A stretch of 64,000 nucleotides of DNA. Origin: an uncultured Prevotella sp. (lineage in GTDB: Bacteria; Bacteroidota; Bacteroidia; Bacteroidales; Bacteroidaceae). Both the position numbers and the translations under genes were made by a program. Below are positions 28,701 to 36,664 of the stretch, one piece after another; position 1 is the stretch's first letter, and every line of letters begins with the position of its first letter. Location of the stretch: positions 1 through 64,000 of the forward strand of contig USHV01000012.1 of assembly GCA_900554695.1 (NCBI GenBank), written 5' to 3'. A model generated the notes under the pieces. The model was not told the origin of the DNA and did not search any database. It worked only from the letters and a program-made list of their open reading frames with translations.

Positions 28701-28911
28701 TGGTTACAGTACTGTTGGTTGTGCCTTTTTCAGAGATGGAGGCTCCGACGATGGGTCCGACATTGTCTTTTACGATACCCGTAACTTTGATTGTTTTTGA
28801 ATCAACTTGTATTGGAGCAGAGTCAGTTACGGCCAAAGCCTGATTCATGACAGGTATGCCGCTGGCCAATGTCCCGCACAACATAATTCTTGAGAAAAAT
28901 CTTATATTCAT
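25723..28911 (-). CDS. susC: SusC/RagA-type TonB-dependent outer-membrane transporter
   Basis: 1062 residues: signal peptide, a carboxypeptidase-regulatory-like domain (about 40-115, with GIVKDNVGPIVGASISEKGT), plug domain (LNEVVVTALGIKRDRKALGY ... PLYVVDGVPLDN) and a 22-strand-type barrel ending in a terminal Phe (YGINVNIKF). It imports oligosaccharide with its SusD partner, powered by TonB. It lies 11 bp after the GH16 gene. Confidence 0.95.
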   Translation of the reverse strand: MNIRFFSRIMLCGTLASGIPVMNQALAVTDSAPIQVDSKTIKVTGIVKDNVGPIVGASISEKGTTNSTVTNIDGNFTLNVKSGATLVVSYIGMKSVEVKASAKPMTILLEDDSKLLNEVVVTALGIKRDRKALGYGLDEVKGEAFEKAKETNVINSMAGRVAGLVVSQTASGPSGSTRVLLRGNTEMTGNNQPLYVVDGVPLDNTNFGSAGTSGGYDLGDGISSINPDDIETMSVLKGPAASALYGSRASHGVILITTKKANKGERFSVEYNGTLTIDKQLSKWDDVQQIYGMGSNGTYSIDAVSNTNKSWGPKADGSNMLEYFDGVERPYLIIPDNTSGFFRTGVTANNTLTVSSSNKSTGMRFTFTDMRNKDIVPNTNMSRDIFNLRTNSTLGKVDLDFSVNYTHEGVKNRPALGDSKSNIGKNLMTLATTYDQAWLRTYQDENGEYSNWNGMDPYNVNPYWDVYKNSNNSGKDLFRFHASATWNINPHLKIKGTAGTEFNWFSFQDFKAPTTPGYESGYLQNSKFENKMYNFELLATYNNRWGDIDFTGTFGGNIYKVDNKTTITTAKDMQIRDVIAIMSFNETSNEENSYRKQINSIFASVNFGWRSLVYLDATLRGDQSSTLPLNNNIYVYPSLSGSLVFSELINKKDILPYGKVRMSWAQVGSDTDPYQLGLVYTKSKFTYPGYTIGYINNETIPNKNLKPTRTNSFEIGFETKFLNNRIGLDFTYYNQISKDQIMGIASSWATGYPYRLINAGEIQNQGIEITLNTRPVQIGDFAWDLNLNFSKNSNKVKKLVDNMDMFELEKASWLDVQIAAKVGENFGSIVGPDFVRNENGDILIDPQTGLPQYDKSNHVLGNASWDWTGGISTAIHYKNLSLSALFDIKVGADLYSMSARAAHESGKSLATLQGRDEWYLSEEQRQAAGIPKGSADWKPTGGFIAPGVIDNGDGTYRPNDIIVNPEDYWMSVCRNAPSMFIYDNSYIKCREIVLSYQFPKKWLGKFLQDMSVSFVARNPFIVWKNIPNIDPDSNYNNTTGMGLEYGSLPSRKSYGINVNIKF

Positions 28912-28922
28912 GCGTTTGAACT

Positions 28923-29759
28923 TTAATTATGTTTTGTTAATTTAATCCAGTCTATGTACATGGTTGCCTTGGTGCCTTTTTTCAGCGCAGTGATTTGGTT
29001 GCTGTCTGTGATACCGGTGAACGTTCCTCCCACGGCAAGATTGAAAAGAATGAAGAAGTTGTCATGGAAATAAGGATTGTCCTTGATGTTGAAAGAATAA
29101 AACGGTATGTCGTCAATAGATATGCTGGCTTGCGTTTCGTCCCATGTAAGAGTGTAGGTGTGGTACTTTCCGTCTTGCAGGCTTGAACTTACAGACGAGG
29201 CATGGTACTGCTGTTCGTGTGACGCTACGTCCATGCCGAAATGAATGGCTGTGTTTACGTGTGTTGAGGCCGTGCCGGTTTCAATACCTTCCTTGTCACC
29301 CATTTCCATGATGTCAATTTCTCCGCATGCGGGCCATTCTTTGTCGTTGTCGCCCATCATCCAGAATGCGGGCCACAGACCGTTGGCCGTTTGTGGAAGT
29401 CTGATGCTTGCGCTTAATGTTCCATACTTGAAACTTTTCTTTCCTTTAGAATTTACTCTTCCGGAAACAATCTTTCCGTTTTTCCATTCTGCAGTCAACA
29501 TGAGCACGGTCTTGTCACCGTCTTTTCCTACTTTCACCTGATCGGTGGTGTAGGCTTGCAGTTCTTCGTTGGTCCATCCGGCTTCATGCGTCTCCTTAGT
29601 CCATACAGAACTGTTGAACGTATTGAAGTCGTCGAAGAAGATCACATTCTTGTCAGTTTCGACAGGGTCTTTCTGACTGTTGGAGTCTTCTGCTTCCGAA
29701 GAACAAGATGTAAATATTCCACAAACGAATGTGAGAATAAGGCATACTTTTTTGTTCAT
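28923..29759 (-). CDS. GH16 endo-beta-glucanase lipoprotein (laminarinase-type)
   Basis: 278 residues. The lipid Cys is at 19 (GIFTSCSSE). The GH16 catalytic motif GEIDIMEMG is present with the ExDxxE spacing (beta-bulge form) of laminarinase and lichenase-like enzymes, preceded by LWPAFWMMGDN. The final strands (FFILFNLAVGG) complete the jelly roll. It is the first gene of the operon, so its surface activity would supply the SusCD pair. Beta-1,3- or mixed-linkage beta-glucan is the inferred substrate. Confidence 0.9.
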   Translation of the reverse strand: MNKKVCLILTFVCGIFTSCSSEAEDSNSQKDPVETDKNVIFFDDFNTFNSSVWTKETHEAGWTNEELQAYTTDQVKVGKDGDKTVLMLTAEWKNGKIVSGRVNSKGKKSFKYGTLSASIRLPQTANGLWPAFWMMGDNDKEWPACGEIDIMEMGDKEGIETGTASTHVNTAIHFGMDVASHEQQYHASSVSSSLQDGKYHTYTLTWDETQASISIDDIPFYSFNIKDNPYFHDNFFILFNLAVGGTFTGITDSNQITALKKGTKATMYIDWIKLTKHN

Positions 29760-29831
29760 TGCTTTTTTGTTGTTAAGGTTATGATATAGTTGTGTTGCGT
29801 TATTATTCGGTTTTCAGTTGTAATTCGGTGG

Positions 29832-29839
29832 CAAAAGTA
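29832..29839 (-). promoter_or_regulatory. -7 box of the beta-glucan operon
   Basis: TACTTTTG followed by C on the - strand, 73 bp before the GH16 start. No TTTG -33 box is evident, which fits a promoter that needs its HTCS activator. Confidence 0.6.
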
Positions 29840-29930
29840 GTAAGCCTTTTATCTTCCTATGGTTTGAAGGCAGATATTTATGGGTTTGATTTCAGTTATT
29901 TTTTAATAACCCGCTGTGTATCAGCAGAAT

Positions 29931-29978
29931 AAAAAATGGTTTGAATGCTGAAAATAGCAGCGTTCAAACCATTTTTTT
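29931..29978 (-). terminator. terminator of the HTCS gene
   Basis: AAATGGTTTGAA and TTCAAACCATTT form a perfect stem, with a second inner TGCT/AGCA stem, flanked by T-runs on both strands. It lies 21 bp past the HTCS stop codon. Confidence 0.85.
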
Positions 29979-29998
29979 AATTTATTGTTGATATAGGT

Positions 29999-32900
29999 CT
30001 AGTTCTTTCCCTCTGGAAATTTGCTTGGCTGTATGCCAAAATATTTCTTGAATACGGTGCTGAAGTATTTCACGTTTATGAATCCCGTCGCCTCTGAGAC
30101 ATCTATTACAGATATGCCCTGCTTCAGCAATTCGGCGGCACGCTCAAGTCGTATGATACGTATGAACTCTTGTGGCGCTCTTCCGGTGAGCGATTTCAGA
30201 CGGCTGTAAAATAGCGTGCGGCTCATTGCCATTTCTCTGCACAATATGTCTATGCTGAAGTCTGTGTCGCTGATGTTCCGCAGCACGATATCCGTAGCTT
30301 TCTCTACGAACATCCTGTCGTTCTCCGACAGGTTCACGTCTTTTGTCTCTTCGTTCTGCGGCTGAGACATCTCGTCATTGTTTTTATTTGCCGTATTGCC
30401 GACAGTGTCGATATTGTTTACCGCGTGCCGTAACAGATATTCGCGCATGCGTTTTCTGTTGTCAATCATTCCTTTTATTTTCAGCTTCAGTATTTCGGTG
30501 CTGAATGGTTTTGTGAGATAGTCGTCCGCGCCTTTTCTCAATCCCGCCACCACAGCTTCGTGGTTGGTCTTTGCTGTCAACAATATGATGGGTATGCCGG
30601 CTGTCTCGGGCTTTTCCTTCACGGTGTTGCAGAAGTCATCGCCTTGCATTCCCGGCATCATGACGTCAGAGATGATCAGGTCGGGATATTCGGTTTCCAT
30701 ATATGCGAGAGCCTCGTCGGCATTGGGCTTCTCTATCACTTTATAGTCTGACGCGAGAGTCTTGCACAGATAATGGCGCAGGTCGTCGTTGTCTTCCACT
30801 ACGAGTATGGTCTCATCTTTGTTTCCATGTTCCTCATTGTAGGCAGGCAAGTCCGAAGGAGTTACCTCTGCCAGGACGTCGTCGAAGGACGACTGGCGCG
30901 AGCTCGGCACTGCCTGTGTGAAAGTTCTGTCGAATGTCACAGTGAATGTCGTTCCGATACCTTCTTTTGAAGAGAATTTTATTTTTCCGCGTAAGAAGCT
31001 GACAATGCGCTGTACCTGAAGAAGTCCGAACCCGAGCCCGTGTTCCTGCGACTCGTAGGCGTTTTTTGCCCGGTGGATGTCAGAGAATATGTGCTTATGT
31101 TCGTTCTGCGGTATTCCGATGCCGGTGTCTTCAATTCTTACAATTACCTTTTTGGGGTCGGCGGTCATGCATATTCTTATCCTGCCTCCGTTCTTCGTGT
31201 ATTTGCAGGCATTTGATATCAGATTGTCGAATATTATCTCCAGCATGCGTTGTGTCGCCTTGACGCATACCTCTTCCTCCGGCAGCGACATTGACAGATT
31301 CAGTCCCTTTTTGTCGCATACGGTCTGAAAGCAAGCGACTTCTTCCTTAAGCATCTCGCTCAAGTTTATAGATACGAGCTTTGTCTTGTTGAGGTCTCTT
31401 CCTATTTTCTCAAACTCGAGAAGCTGCGATGTCAGCGAATACAGCTTTCTTATATTGGTGTTGGCCAGATTAAGAAGATATTTGGCTTTGTCCGGCAGGT
31501 CGGTCTCATTGCGCATGTCTTCCAGTGGGGCCATGACCAGTGTGATCGGCGTACGTATGTCGTGCGAGGTGTTGATGAAGAAGTTTATCTTGTCGTCGTC
31601 GTGGCGCTTCTGGAGCTGATACAGTTTATAACGTGTGGCGAAGTAGGCAATCATCACCAATATAATAATGTAGCATGTCCATGCCCACCACGTTTGCCAC
31701 CAAGGCGGGAGAATTGTTATCTCTATGGATTTCTCGTCTATTGTCCTGCCTGTGCTTTTGCTCATGCTGCATACACGGAATGTGTATTTGCCGGGCGTCA
31801 CGTTCTTATAGCGTGCCGATTCAGTCTGGCTGGGCTCGCTCCATTCGTTGTCGTATCCTTCAAGTATGAAACGGTATATTATATCATTCTGGTAGCTCAG
31901 GTTTATGGATTCAAAGTTGATGTTGAAGCTGTTCTGGTCGTGTTCCAGTCTGATCTTCTTTGATGCGAGCATATTGAATATTCTACTTATGAACTCGTCA
32001 GAACTGTTGTCCGGCATATCGACGTCAAATTTCGTAAGCCGCAGCGGAGCCTCATAATTCACCCTCGTTATTTCCGAAGGTTTGAGCTCTACCACGCCGT
32101 TGGTACTTCCGAACAGGATGTTGCCCGATCGGGTTATTACATACGATGCCTTGTTGTATTCCTGTGCTATCCTGCCGATGTAGTTCAGATTCCATATCTC
32201 GTTCCTGTTCATCACTGCGATACCGTTGCCGGTGCTTATCCATATGCGTCCTTCCCTGTCGCGTATAAGTCCGAATATGTCGTTTGACGGCAGCCCGCTG
32301 TTCATGGTGATATGTTTTCTTATCTTGCGTGCGGCATAATCGTAGAGTATCATTCCTCCGCCCTCTGTGCCCAGCCATACGGTCTTGTCTTTGTTGAACA
32401 GCATCGATATGATGTAGGCGCTCATGTTTTCTTTTATCTGTTCCTTTGCCGACGCGAACTGTTCAATGCGCCCCGTGCGTTTGTTTATGAAATAGAATCC
32501 GTCGGTTGTCGCGGCAGCGATGATGGCCTTGCCTATTGTTCCGAATGAGAACACCTGTCTTATGTCGTATGTCTTCTTCAGCTTCCAGTCTTTGTCCAGG
32601 TTCATCAGATTGCCGTCGATGCTGCCCACCCAGTAGTCGCCGTCGTTGTCTTTCTTTATTGAGAATATGTAGTTTGAGGTGATGTTGTCTTCTTGTTTGG
32701 TGAGGTGTTTCAGCACCTTTCCATTCTTGTCTGTTATGAATATTCCGTTGCCATAGGTACCCACGGCCATATCTCCGTTGGCCGTCCGGCACAGCGACAC
32801 GCATACTTTGTCGGACATCAGGTGCTGCCATGTGTGACTGTCGGGTCTGTAGATGCTTATTCCCCTTTCGGTGGCAAACCACAGACTGCCGTCAATGCCT

Positions 32901-33976
32901 TCGGCAATCGACTTCACGTTGTTGTTTACAAGCGACTTGCTGTCCTTGTTTCTATGAGTGATGAAGGTTATCGGATATTTTGAAAAATTTATCCTCGACA
33001 CGCCTCCCGTATAGCTTCCTATCCATAGACTTTTGGAACTGTCCATGAACGTAGCGTAAATGCCGTTGCTCATCAGGCAGGCGAAGCCTGCGTTGTCGTC
33101 GGAGTCTATGAGCTTTTTTATGCTCTGGTCGCTGTAGCTGTAGGTGAATATGCCGCTGCCGTCAGTTCCGATAATCAGAATGTCAGAGTCGTATTTTGTT
33201 ACAGAGCGTATCGGCTTGTTGGATAACCCGGTGTCGGTCTTTACGTGTGTCAGTGTGTTTGTACGGAGGTTGAGTATCCATAATCCGTTGTTGAATGTGC
33301 CGATAAAGATATTATTCCTTTCCTTGTCATAATACAATGTCTGTATGCTTTTGCCGTCGAGCAGTCCGGTTGCATGCCTGTTGGCGGTGTTTACTATTTT
33401 CAGACCAGTTGTGGTGCCGAGATAGAGTCTGTTGCCTAACGACACGATATCGTTGACGTTGAGTCCGGCAATGTATCTTTCAATCCTGTTGTTGACAGAC
33501 GTATAAAGTCCGGTGGTCAGACCGAAGAAAGCCTTCCCGTCTTTCGTTATGTGATATTTGTTGAGCGTTATGTTGTCTGATATGTATTCTGACAGTTGGG
33601 TCTTCAGTTCGAAGTTGTCGTATGTATCAGAATATTTATATATCTTTCCCGTATTGTCGTAGGCCCACAGTGCGCCGTCGGGCATATAACACAGCTGTAT
33701 TATCCTCGCGGCAAGGTCGCCGTAATAATATCCGTCGGACATACGGTAGTTCTTCATCAACTGTCCGTTGTAGCGGTCTATGCCCGATTTTGTGCTTATC
33801 CATATTGCGTGATATTTGTCTTCTACTATTGAATATACGCGCATATTGCTCAGACCGTTGGCATAGCCTATGTGTCTGATGTCCGAAATGGCAAGCGACG
33901 CGCCGTGGCACCGGGGCGCATTGCCGCATATGAGTGTGAGCAGTAATATACAGGTCAGCAGTGTTTTATTTTTCAT
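29999..33976 (-). CDS. hybrid two-component system regulator (HTCS)
   Basis: 1325 residues: signal peptide, periplasmic two-component-regulator beta-propeller repeats (about 30-690), a Y_Y_Y domain ending in PPWWQTWWAW, one membrane helix (about 770-790), HisKA with His in NTSHDIRTPITLV (about 806), HATPase (NACKY, DTGIGIP, GLGFGL), a receiver domain with Asp in LIISDVMMPGM (about 1103) and an AraC-type HTH at the C-terminus. HTCS proteins sense an oligosaccharide in the periplasm and activate the adjacent locus, here the GH16-susC-susD-SGBP-GH3 operon immediately downstream in the same orientation. All phosphotransfer residues are present. Confidence 0.96.
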   Translation of the reverse strand: MKNKTLLTCILLLTLICGNAPRCHGASLAISDIRHIGYANGLSNMRVYSIVEDKYHAIWISTKSGIDRYNGQLMKNYRMSDGYYYGDLAARIIQLCYMPDGALWAYDNTGKIYKYSDTYDNFELKTQLSEYISDNITLNKYHITKDGKAFFGLTTGLYTSVNNRIERYIAGLNVNDIVSLGNRLYLGTTTGLKIVNTANRHATGLLDGKSIQTLYYDKERNNIFIGTFNNGLWILNLRTNTLTHVKTDTGLSNKPIRSVTKYDSDILIIGTDGSGIFTYSYSDQSIKKLIDSDDNAGFACLMSNGIYATFMDSSKSLWIGSYTGGVSRINFSKYPITFITHRNKDSKSLVNNNVKSIAEGIDGSLWFATERGISIYRPDSHTWQHLMSDKVCVSLCRTANGDMAVGTYGNGIFITDKNGKVLKHLTKQEDNITSNYIFSIKKDNDGDYWVGSIDGNLMNLDKDWKLKKTYDIRQVFSFGTIGKAIIAAATTDGFYFINKRTGRIEQFASAKEQIKENMSAYIISMLFNKDKTVWLGTEGGGMILYDYAARKIRKHITMNSGLPSNDIFGLIRDREGRIWISTGNGIAVMNRNEIWNLNYIGRIAQEYNKASYVITRSGNILFGSTNGVVELKPSEITRVNYEAPLRLTKFDVDMPDNSSDEFISRIFNMLASKKIRLEHDQNSFNINFESINLSYQNDIIYRFILEGYDNEWSEPSQTESARYKNVTPGKYTFRVCSMSKSTGRTIDEKSIEITILPPWWQTWWAWTCYIIILVMIAYFATRYKLYQLQKRHDDDKINFFINTSHDIRTPITLVMAPLEDMRNETDLPDKAKYLLNLANTNIRKLYSLTSQLLEFEKIGRDLNKTKLVSINLSEMLKEEVACFQTVCDKKGLNLSMSLPEEEVCVKATQRMLEIIFDNLISNACKYTKNGGRIRICMTADPKKVIVRIEDTGIGIPQNEHKHIFSDIHRAKNAYESQEHGLGFGLLQVQRIVSFLRGKIKFSSKEGIGTTFTVTFDRTFTQAVPSSRQSSFDDVLAEVTPSDLPAYNEEHGNKDETILVVEDNDDLRHYLCKTLASDYKVIEKPNADEALAYMETEYPDLIISDVMMPGMQGDDFCNTVKEKPETAGIPIILLTAKTNHEAVVAGLRKGADDYLTKPFSTEILKLKIKGMIDNRKRMREYLLRHAVNNIDTVGNTANKNNDEMSQPQNEETKDVNLSENDRMFVEKATDIVLRNISDTDFSIDILCREMAMSRTLFYSRLKSLTGRAPQEFIRIIRLERAAELLKQGISVIDVSEATGFINVKYFSTVFKKYFGIQPSKFPEGKN

Positions 33977-34032
33977 ATCAGTGGTTTAAAGCTTGAATTA
34001 TATATACTTCACGTACTATTGTAACTCATTAA

Positions 34033-34040
34033 CAAAATTA
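34033..34040 (-). promoter_or_regulatory. -7 box of the HTCS gene
   Basis: TAATTTTG on the - strand, 57 bp before the HTCS start. Confidence 0.5.
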
Positions 34041-34111
34041 CAAAAAAAGTATTATATCCGCTTTTATTCGCTGTTTTTTTTATTCTGATATTTTTTTTCA
34101 TAAGAGAAATG

Positions 34112-34157
34112 GAGCGGAATCCGTGCACGACTTTACAAAGTTTGTCGTGTACGGATG
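34112..34157. other. long hairpin without T-run
   Basis: ATCCGTGCACGAC pairs with GTCGTGTACGGAT (one G-T pair) around a loop that itself pairs ACTTT with AAAGT. No T-run follows on either side, so it is not a typical terminator. Confidence 0.6.
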
Positions 34158-34333
34158 GATTCTCGGCCGCTCAGAATTGTATTTTCTGCCTCTGTATAAG
34201 CTCAGAAACCCTTATCTTGTATTTGTTCCGGAATGTTATGGTCATATCAGACATCAGGCAACTTGCGGCGTGAGTATATGAATCCTGTTGTGTTAAAAAA
34301 CGATAATATAGATGTCGATGCGACATAAAGCCG

Positions 34334-34341
34334 TACCTTTG
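34334..34341 (+). promoter_or_regulatory. -7 box upstream of the fluoride riboswitch
   Basis: TACCTTTG followed by C on the + strand, about 175 bp upstream of the riboswitch. It is the only exact match I found between the HTCS and crcB genes in this direction. Confidence 0.45.
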
Positions 34342-34507
34342 CATCAGAATATCATGCGTAGAGAACCTCCGCGCCATTCGTCGTGCGATGTCTGATTGGT
34401 GTCGGGGCGCTGCCTTGAGTGGTGGCCGTGTGGTGTTTTTTATGGAATGAAGAGTAAAGCCTACGGCTTTCGCGTGCAGTCACGGAAGCGTAGTGTCTGC
34501 TCTCGTC

Positions 34508-34566
34508 GGGCAATGGCATCTGCCTTTAACCGCCGTTTTTCGTTAAACGTGCTGATGATACCTGTT
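34508..34566 (+). promoter_or_regulatory. fluoride riboswitch (crcB motif)
   Basis: The segment reads GGCAATGGCATCTGCC, then TTTAACCGCC, a short GTTT..AAAC stem-loop, then GCTGATGATACCTG. These match in order the conserved parts of the crcB-motif fluoride aptamer (GGnnATGGCATnnnCC stem, AACCGC pseudoknot strand, CTGATGATgCCT 3' side). It lies 114 bp upstream of crcB on the same strand. Binding of fluoride would be expected to turn on CrcB expression. The expression platform is not obvious; no T-run hairpin follows, so translation control is possible. Confidence 0.88.
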
Positions 34567-34679
34567 GTGGCGACAGCCTGGCTGTTGTCGGCATTGACTG
34601 TTGTGGCGGTTAAGAAACGATGTGTGACATTACGGATAAGCGTATGATGCGCAATCATTTTAAATCTTAATATATTCCA

Positions 34680-35057
34680 ATGATAAGAGCAATATTTTTT
34701 ATCGGTGCGGGAAGTTTCGTCGGCGGAGTGGCCCGATATCTTCTTTCGCACGTGGTGCAGACCAACGTCGCCTCGGGTTTTCCTTGGGGAACGATGGTTG
34801 TAAACATTCTCGGTTGTTTCTTCATAGGCCTGCTCTACGGTCTGTTCGAGCGCGGTAGTATAATGAACGGCGACCTGCGCGTGTTCCTCACCACAGGTTT
34901 CTGCGGCGGTTTCACCACTTTCTCCACGTTCATGCACGAGAACTACGCACTGCTTTCCGACGACTGGTTCGCGCAGTGTGCTGCCTATTCGGTGATGAGT
35001 TTCGCCGTCGGACTATTCGCGGCTTATGCCGGCCACTGGGTTGTCAAGGCCATCTGA
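34680..35057 (+). CDS. crcB: fluoride ion channel CrcB/Fluc
   Basis: 125 residues with four membrane helices. The hallmarks are GGVARYLL near residue 15, WGTMVVNILGCF (pore Asn) and TTGFCGGFTTFSTFMHE (central Na+ site and Phe box). It works as an antiparallel dimer that lets fluoride leave the cell. The single gene fits a dual-topology homodimer. The riboswitch upstream agrees with this function. Confidence 0.96.
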   Translation: MIRAIFFIGAGSFVGGVARYLLSHVVQTNVASGFPWGTMVVNILGCFFIGLLYGLFERGSIMNGDLRVFLTTGFCGGFTTFSTFMHENYALLSDDWFAQCAAYSVMSFAVGLFAAYAGHWVVKAI

Positions 35058-35228
35058 TAGGCTTGCGGCTGTCGCGCGGCGGATTTTTAGCGATGTGTCA
35101 GCGCGCCTTTTGTGTGCTGATTATTTTACATTGTTTAACATTTATAGTCTGATATGGTCTATATCATATGTTAAATTGCAATCCGGTTTTCTCACGGTTT
35201 TTTCTTCATTCTGGAGAGGCGTGAGCGT

Positions 35229-35540
35229 GCGAAATGCCCTATTTCGGTTGCTTTCGGCGTCTTTCATGGGGCAATATTCGCAGGTCCGTCGTGCGAAAGA
35301 GCCTCTTTTGCATTACGAAAAAGCCTATATTGAGACCCGAAATGGCCTGTTTCAGTGCACGAAATGGGCTTAATCGCAGTGCGAAATAGGCATTTTTGCA
35401 GCGCAAGCGATGACAGATGATTCTGTGGTTGAGGCTAACCTGTTGATTATCAGACGAATGACTAAAGTGCTTCAAAACCCGAATATTTGCAGACAAAAGT
35501 CTTGTAGGTCGGAATTTTGCGTTAAATCGGGCTTAATAAA
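35229..35540 (+). repeat. dispersed intergenic element, divergent copy B
   Basis: Eight units start at 35230, 35251, 35272, 35294, 35316, 35338, 35360 and 35382, so the phase is 21-22 bp. The unit is close to CGAAATGGGC..TTTNGCAGTG, with an internal imperfect palindrome. A degenerate CCGAATATTTGC hairpin region follows near 35480. The AT-rich head of copies A, C and D is not recognisable. Confidence 0.75.
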
Positions 35541-35679
35541 TGTTAAGTGCGACGGACGGTAATAAATTCCTTTCCATACACTGTTATATTTAAGGTCTGA
35601 TTAATGAAAGAGAACGCTGATGTGGCTTTACGTTTACTCGAAGTCTGTTTTTTTGACATTATATTTCAAAAAACATGTG

Positions 35680-35687
35680 TATCTTTG
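35680..35687 (+). promoter_or_regulatory. -7 box of the T9SS operon
   Basis: TATCTTTG on the + strand, 33 bp before GTG 35721. This placement rules out the in-frame ATG at 35604 as the start of porP. Confidence 0.65.
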
Positions 35688-35720
35688 ACAATAAATAAGC
35701 CTGTTTGCCGTTATAGGAAC

Positions 35721-36659
35721 GTGTTTAAACGCAAATTCATAACATTGGTACTCCTGACGCTTGCCTCCATCGGAGCGCACGCGCAGTATGACGCGTCGTT
35801 CAGTCATTACTTCGACATGGAACCTACGTTCAATGCGGCGTCGGTGGGCAAGCAGTCGAAACTGAACATCACGGCGGCATATGCCATGGACCTCGTTGGG
35901 TTTGAGAACAATCCGCAGACAATGTATGCGGCAGCCGACCTGCCTTTCTATTTTCTGAAAGGTCTGCACGGCGCCGGAGTGCAGTTCATGAACGACCGTC
36001 TGGGTCTGTTCAGCCATCAGCGTCTGGCCCTGCAATATGCCTACAAGCATAAGCTCTTCGGTGGAACAATCAGTGCCGGAGTGAGCGTCGGACTGCTTAG
36101 CGAGAGCTTCGATGGTACGAAGCTCGATGCAGGAGAGGCCGGAGACCCCGCCCTGCCAAGCACCAAGGTGGAGGGCAGCGGCTTCGATCTGGGTGCCGGA
36201 CTTTACTATATGCACGGCCCGTGGTATGTGGGCGTGTCGGCACAACATCTCAACGCGCCGCTCGTGGAGCTGGGCGAGACGAACGAGCTGCAGATAGATC
36301 CGACATATTATTTGACCGGCGGATACAATATAAAACTGCGAAATCCGTTTCTTACAATAAAACCGTCGGTGCTCGTACGTACCGACGGAGTGACTTACAG
36401 GGCCGACATCACCGGACGCCTGATATATACCAACGACAAGAAGATGATGTACGGAGGCGTGGGCTACAGTCCCACCAACTCGGTGACGATACTCATCGGC
36501 GGCATGTTCCACGGCGTAATGCTCGGCTACAGCTACGAGTTCTATACCTCGGCAATAAGCCCCGGCAACGGCAGTCACGAGCTGTACATAGGCTATCAGA
36601 TGGATCTGAACCTGGTGAAGAAAGGAAAGAACAAACATAAAAGTGTGAGAATATTATAA
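35721..36659 (+). CDS. porP: PorP/SprF-type outer-membrane protein of the T9SS
   Basis: 312 residues from GTG 35721 (FKRKFITLVLLTLASIGAHAQ signal peptide). The frame is open back to 35604, but that start precedes the promoter. The mature part begins YDASFSHYFDMEPTFNAASV and shows the PorP/SprF barrel pattern (NDRLGLFSHQRLALQYAYKH, LYYMHGPWYVGVSAQHL). PorP family members anchor the PorK-PorN ring and the T9SS to the outer membrane. It is the first gene of the operon, 5 bp before gldK. Confidence 0.9.
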   Translation: MFKRKFITLVLLTLASIGAHAQYDASFSHYFDMEPTFNAASVGKQSKLNITAAYAMDLVGFENNPQTMYAAADLPFYFLKGLHGAGVQFMNDRLGLFSHQRLALQYAYKHKLFGGTISAGVSVGLLSESFDGTKLDAGEAGDPALPSTKVEGSGFDLGAGLYYMHGPWYVGVSAQHLNAPLVELGETNELQIDPTYYLTGGYNIKLRNPFLTIKPSVLVRTDGVTYRADITGRLIYTNDKKMMYGGVGYSPTNSVTILIGGMFHGVMLGYSYEFYTSAISPGNGSHELYIGYQMDLNLVKKGKNKHKSVRIL

Positions 36660-36664
36660 AAAAT

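Larger units (their letters stand above)
33977..34679. other. divergent intergenic region: HTCS promoter, hairpin, riboswitch
   Basis: It holds a - strand -7 box (34033-34040), a long hairpin (34112-34157), a + strand -7 box (34334-34341) and the fluoride riboswitch (34508-34566). The 68-codon - strand frame at 34171-34377 shows no coding character. Confidence 0.65.
35058..35720. other. intergenic region with repeat B and the porP promoter
   Basis: It holds the dispersed element copy B (35229-35540) and the -7 box at 35680-35687. No gene was seen. Confidence 0.7.

Noticed and set aside
34171..34377. 68-codon - strand ORF upstream of the HTCS gene
   Set aside because: No coding character or start context, and it overlaps the + strand -7 box of the crcB leader.
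35604..35720. N-terminal extension of PorP from ATG 35604
   Set aside because: It lies upstream of the -7 box at 35680 and would bury the signal peptide; GTG 35721 gives a normal signal peptide.
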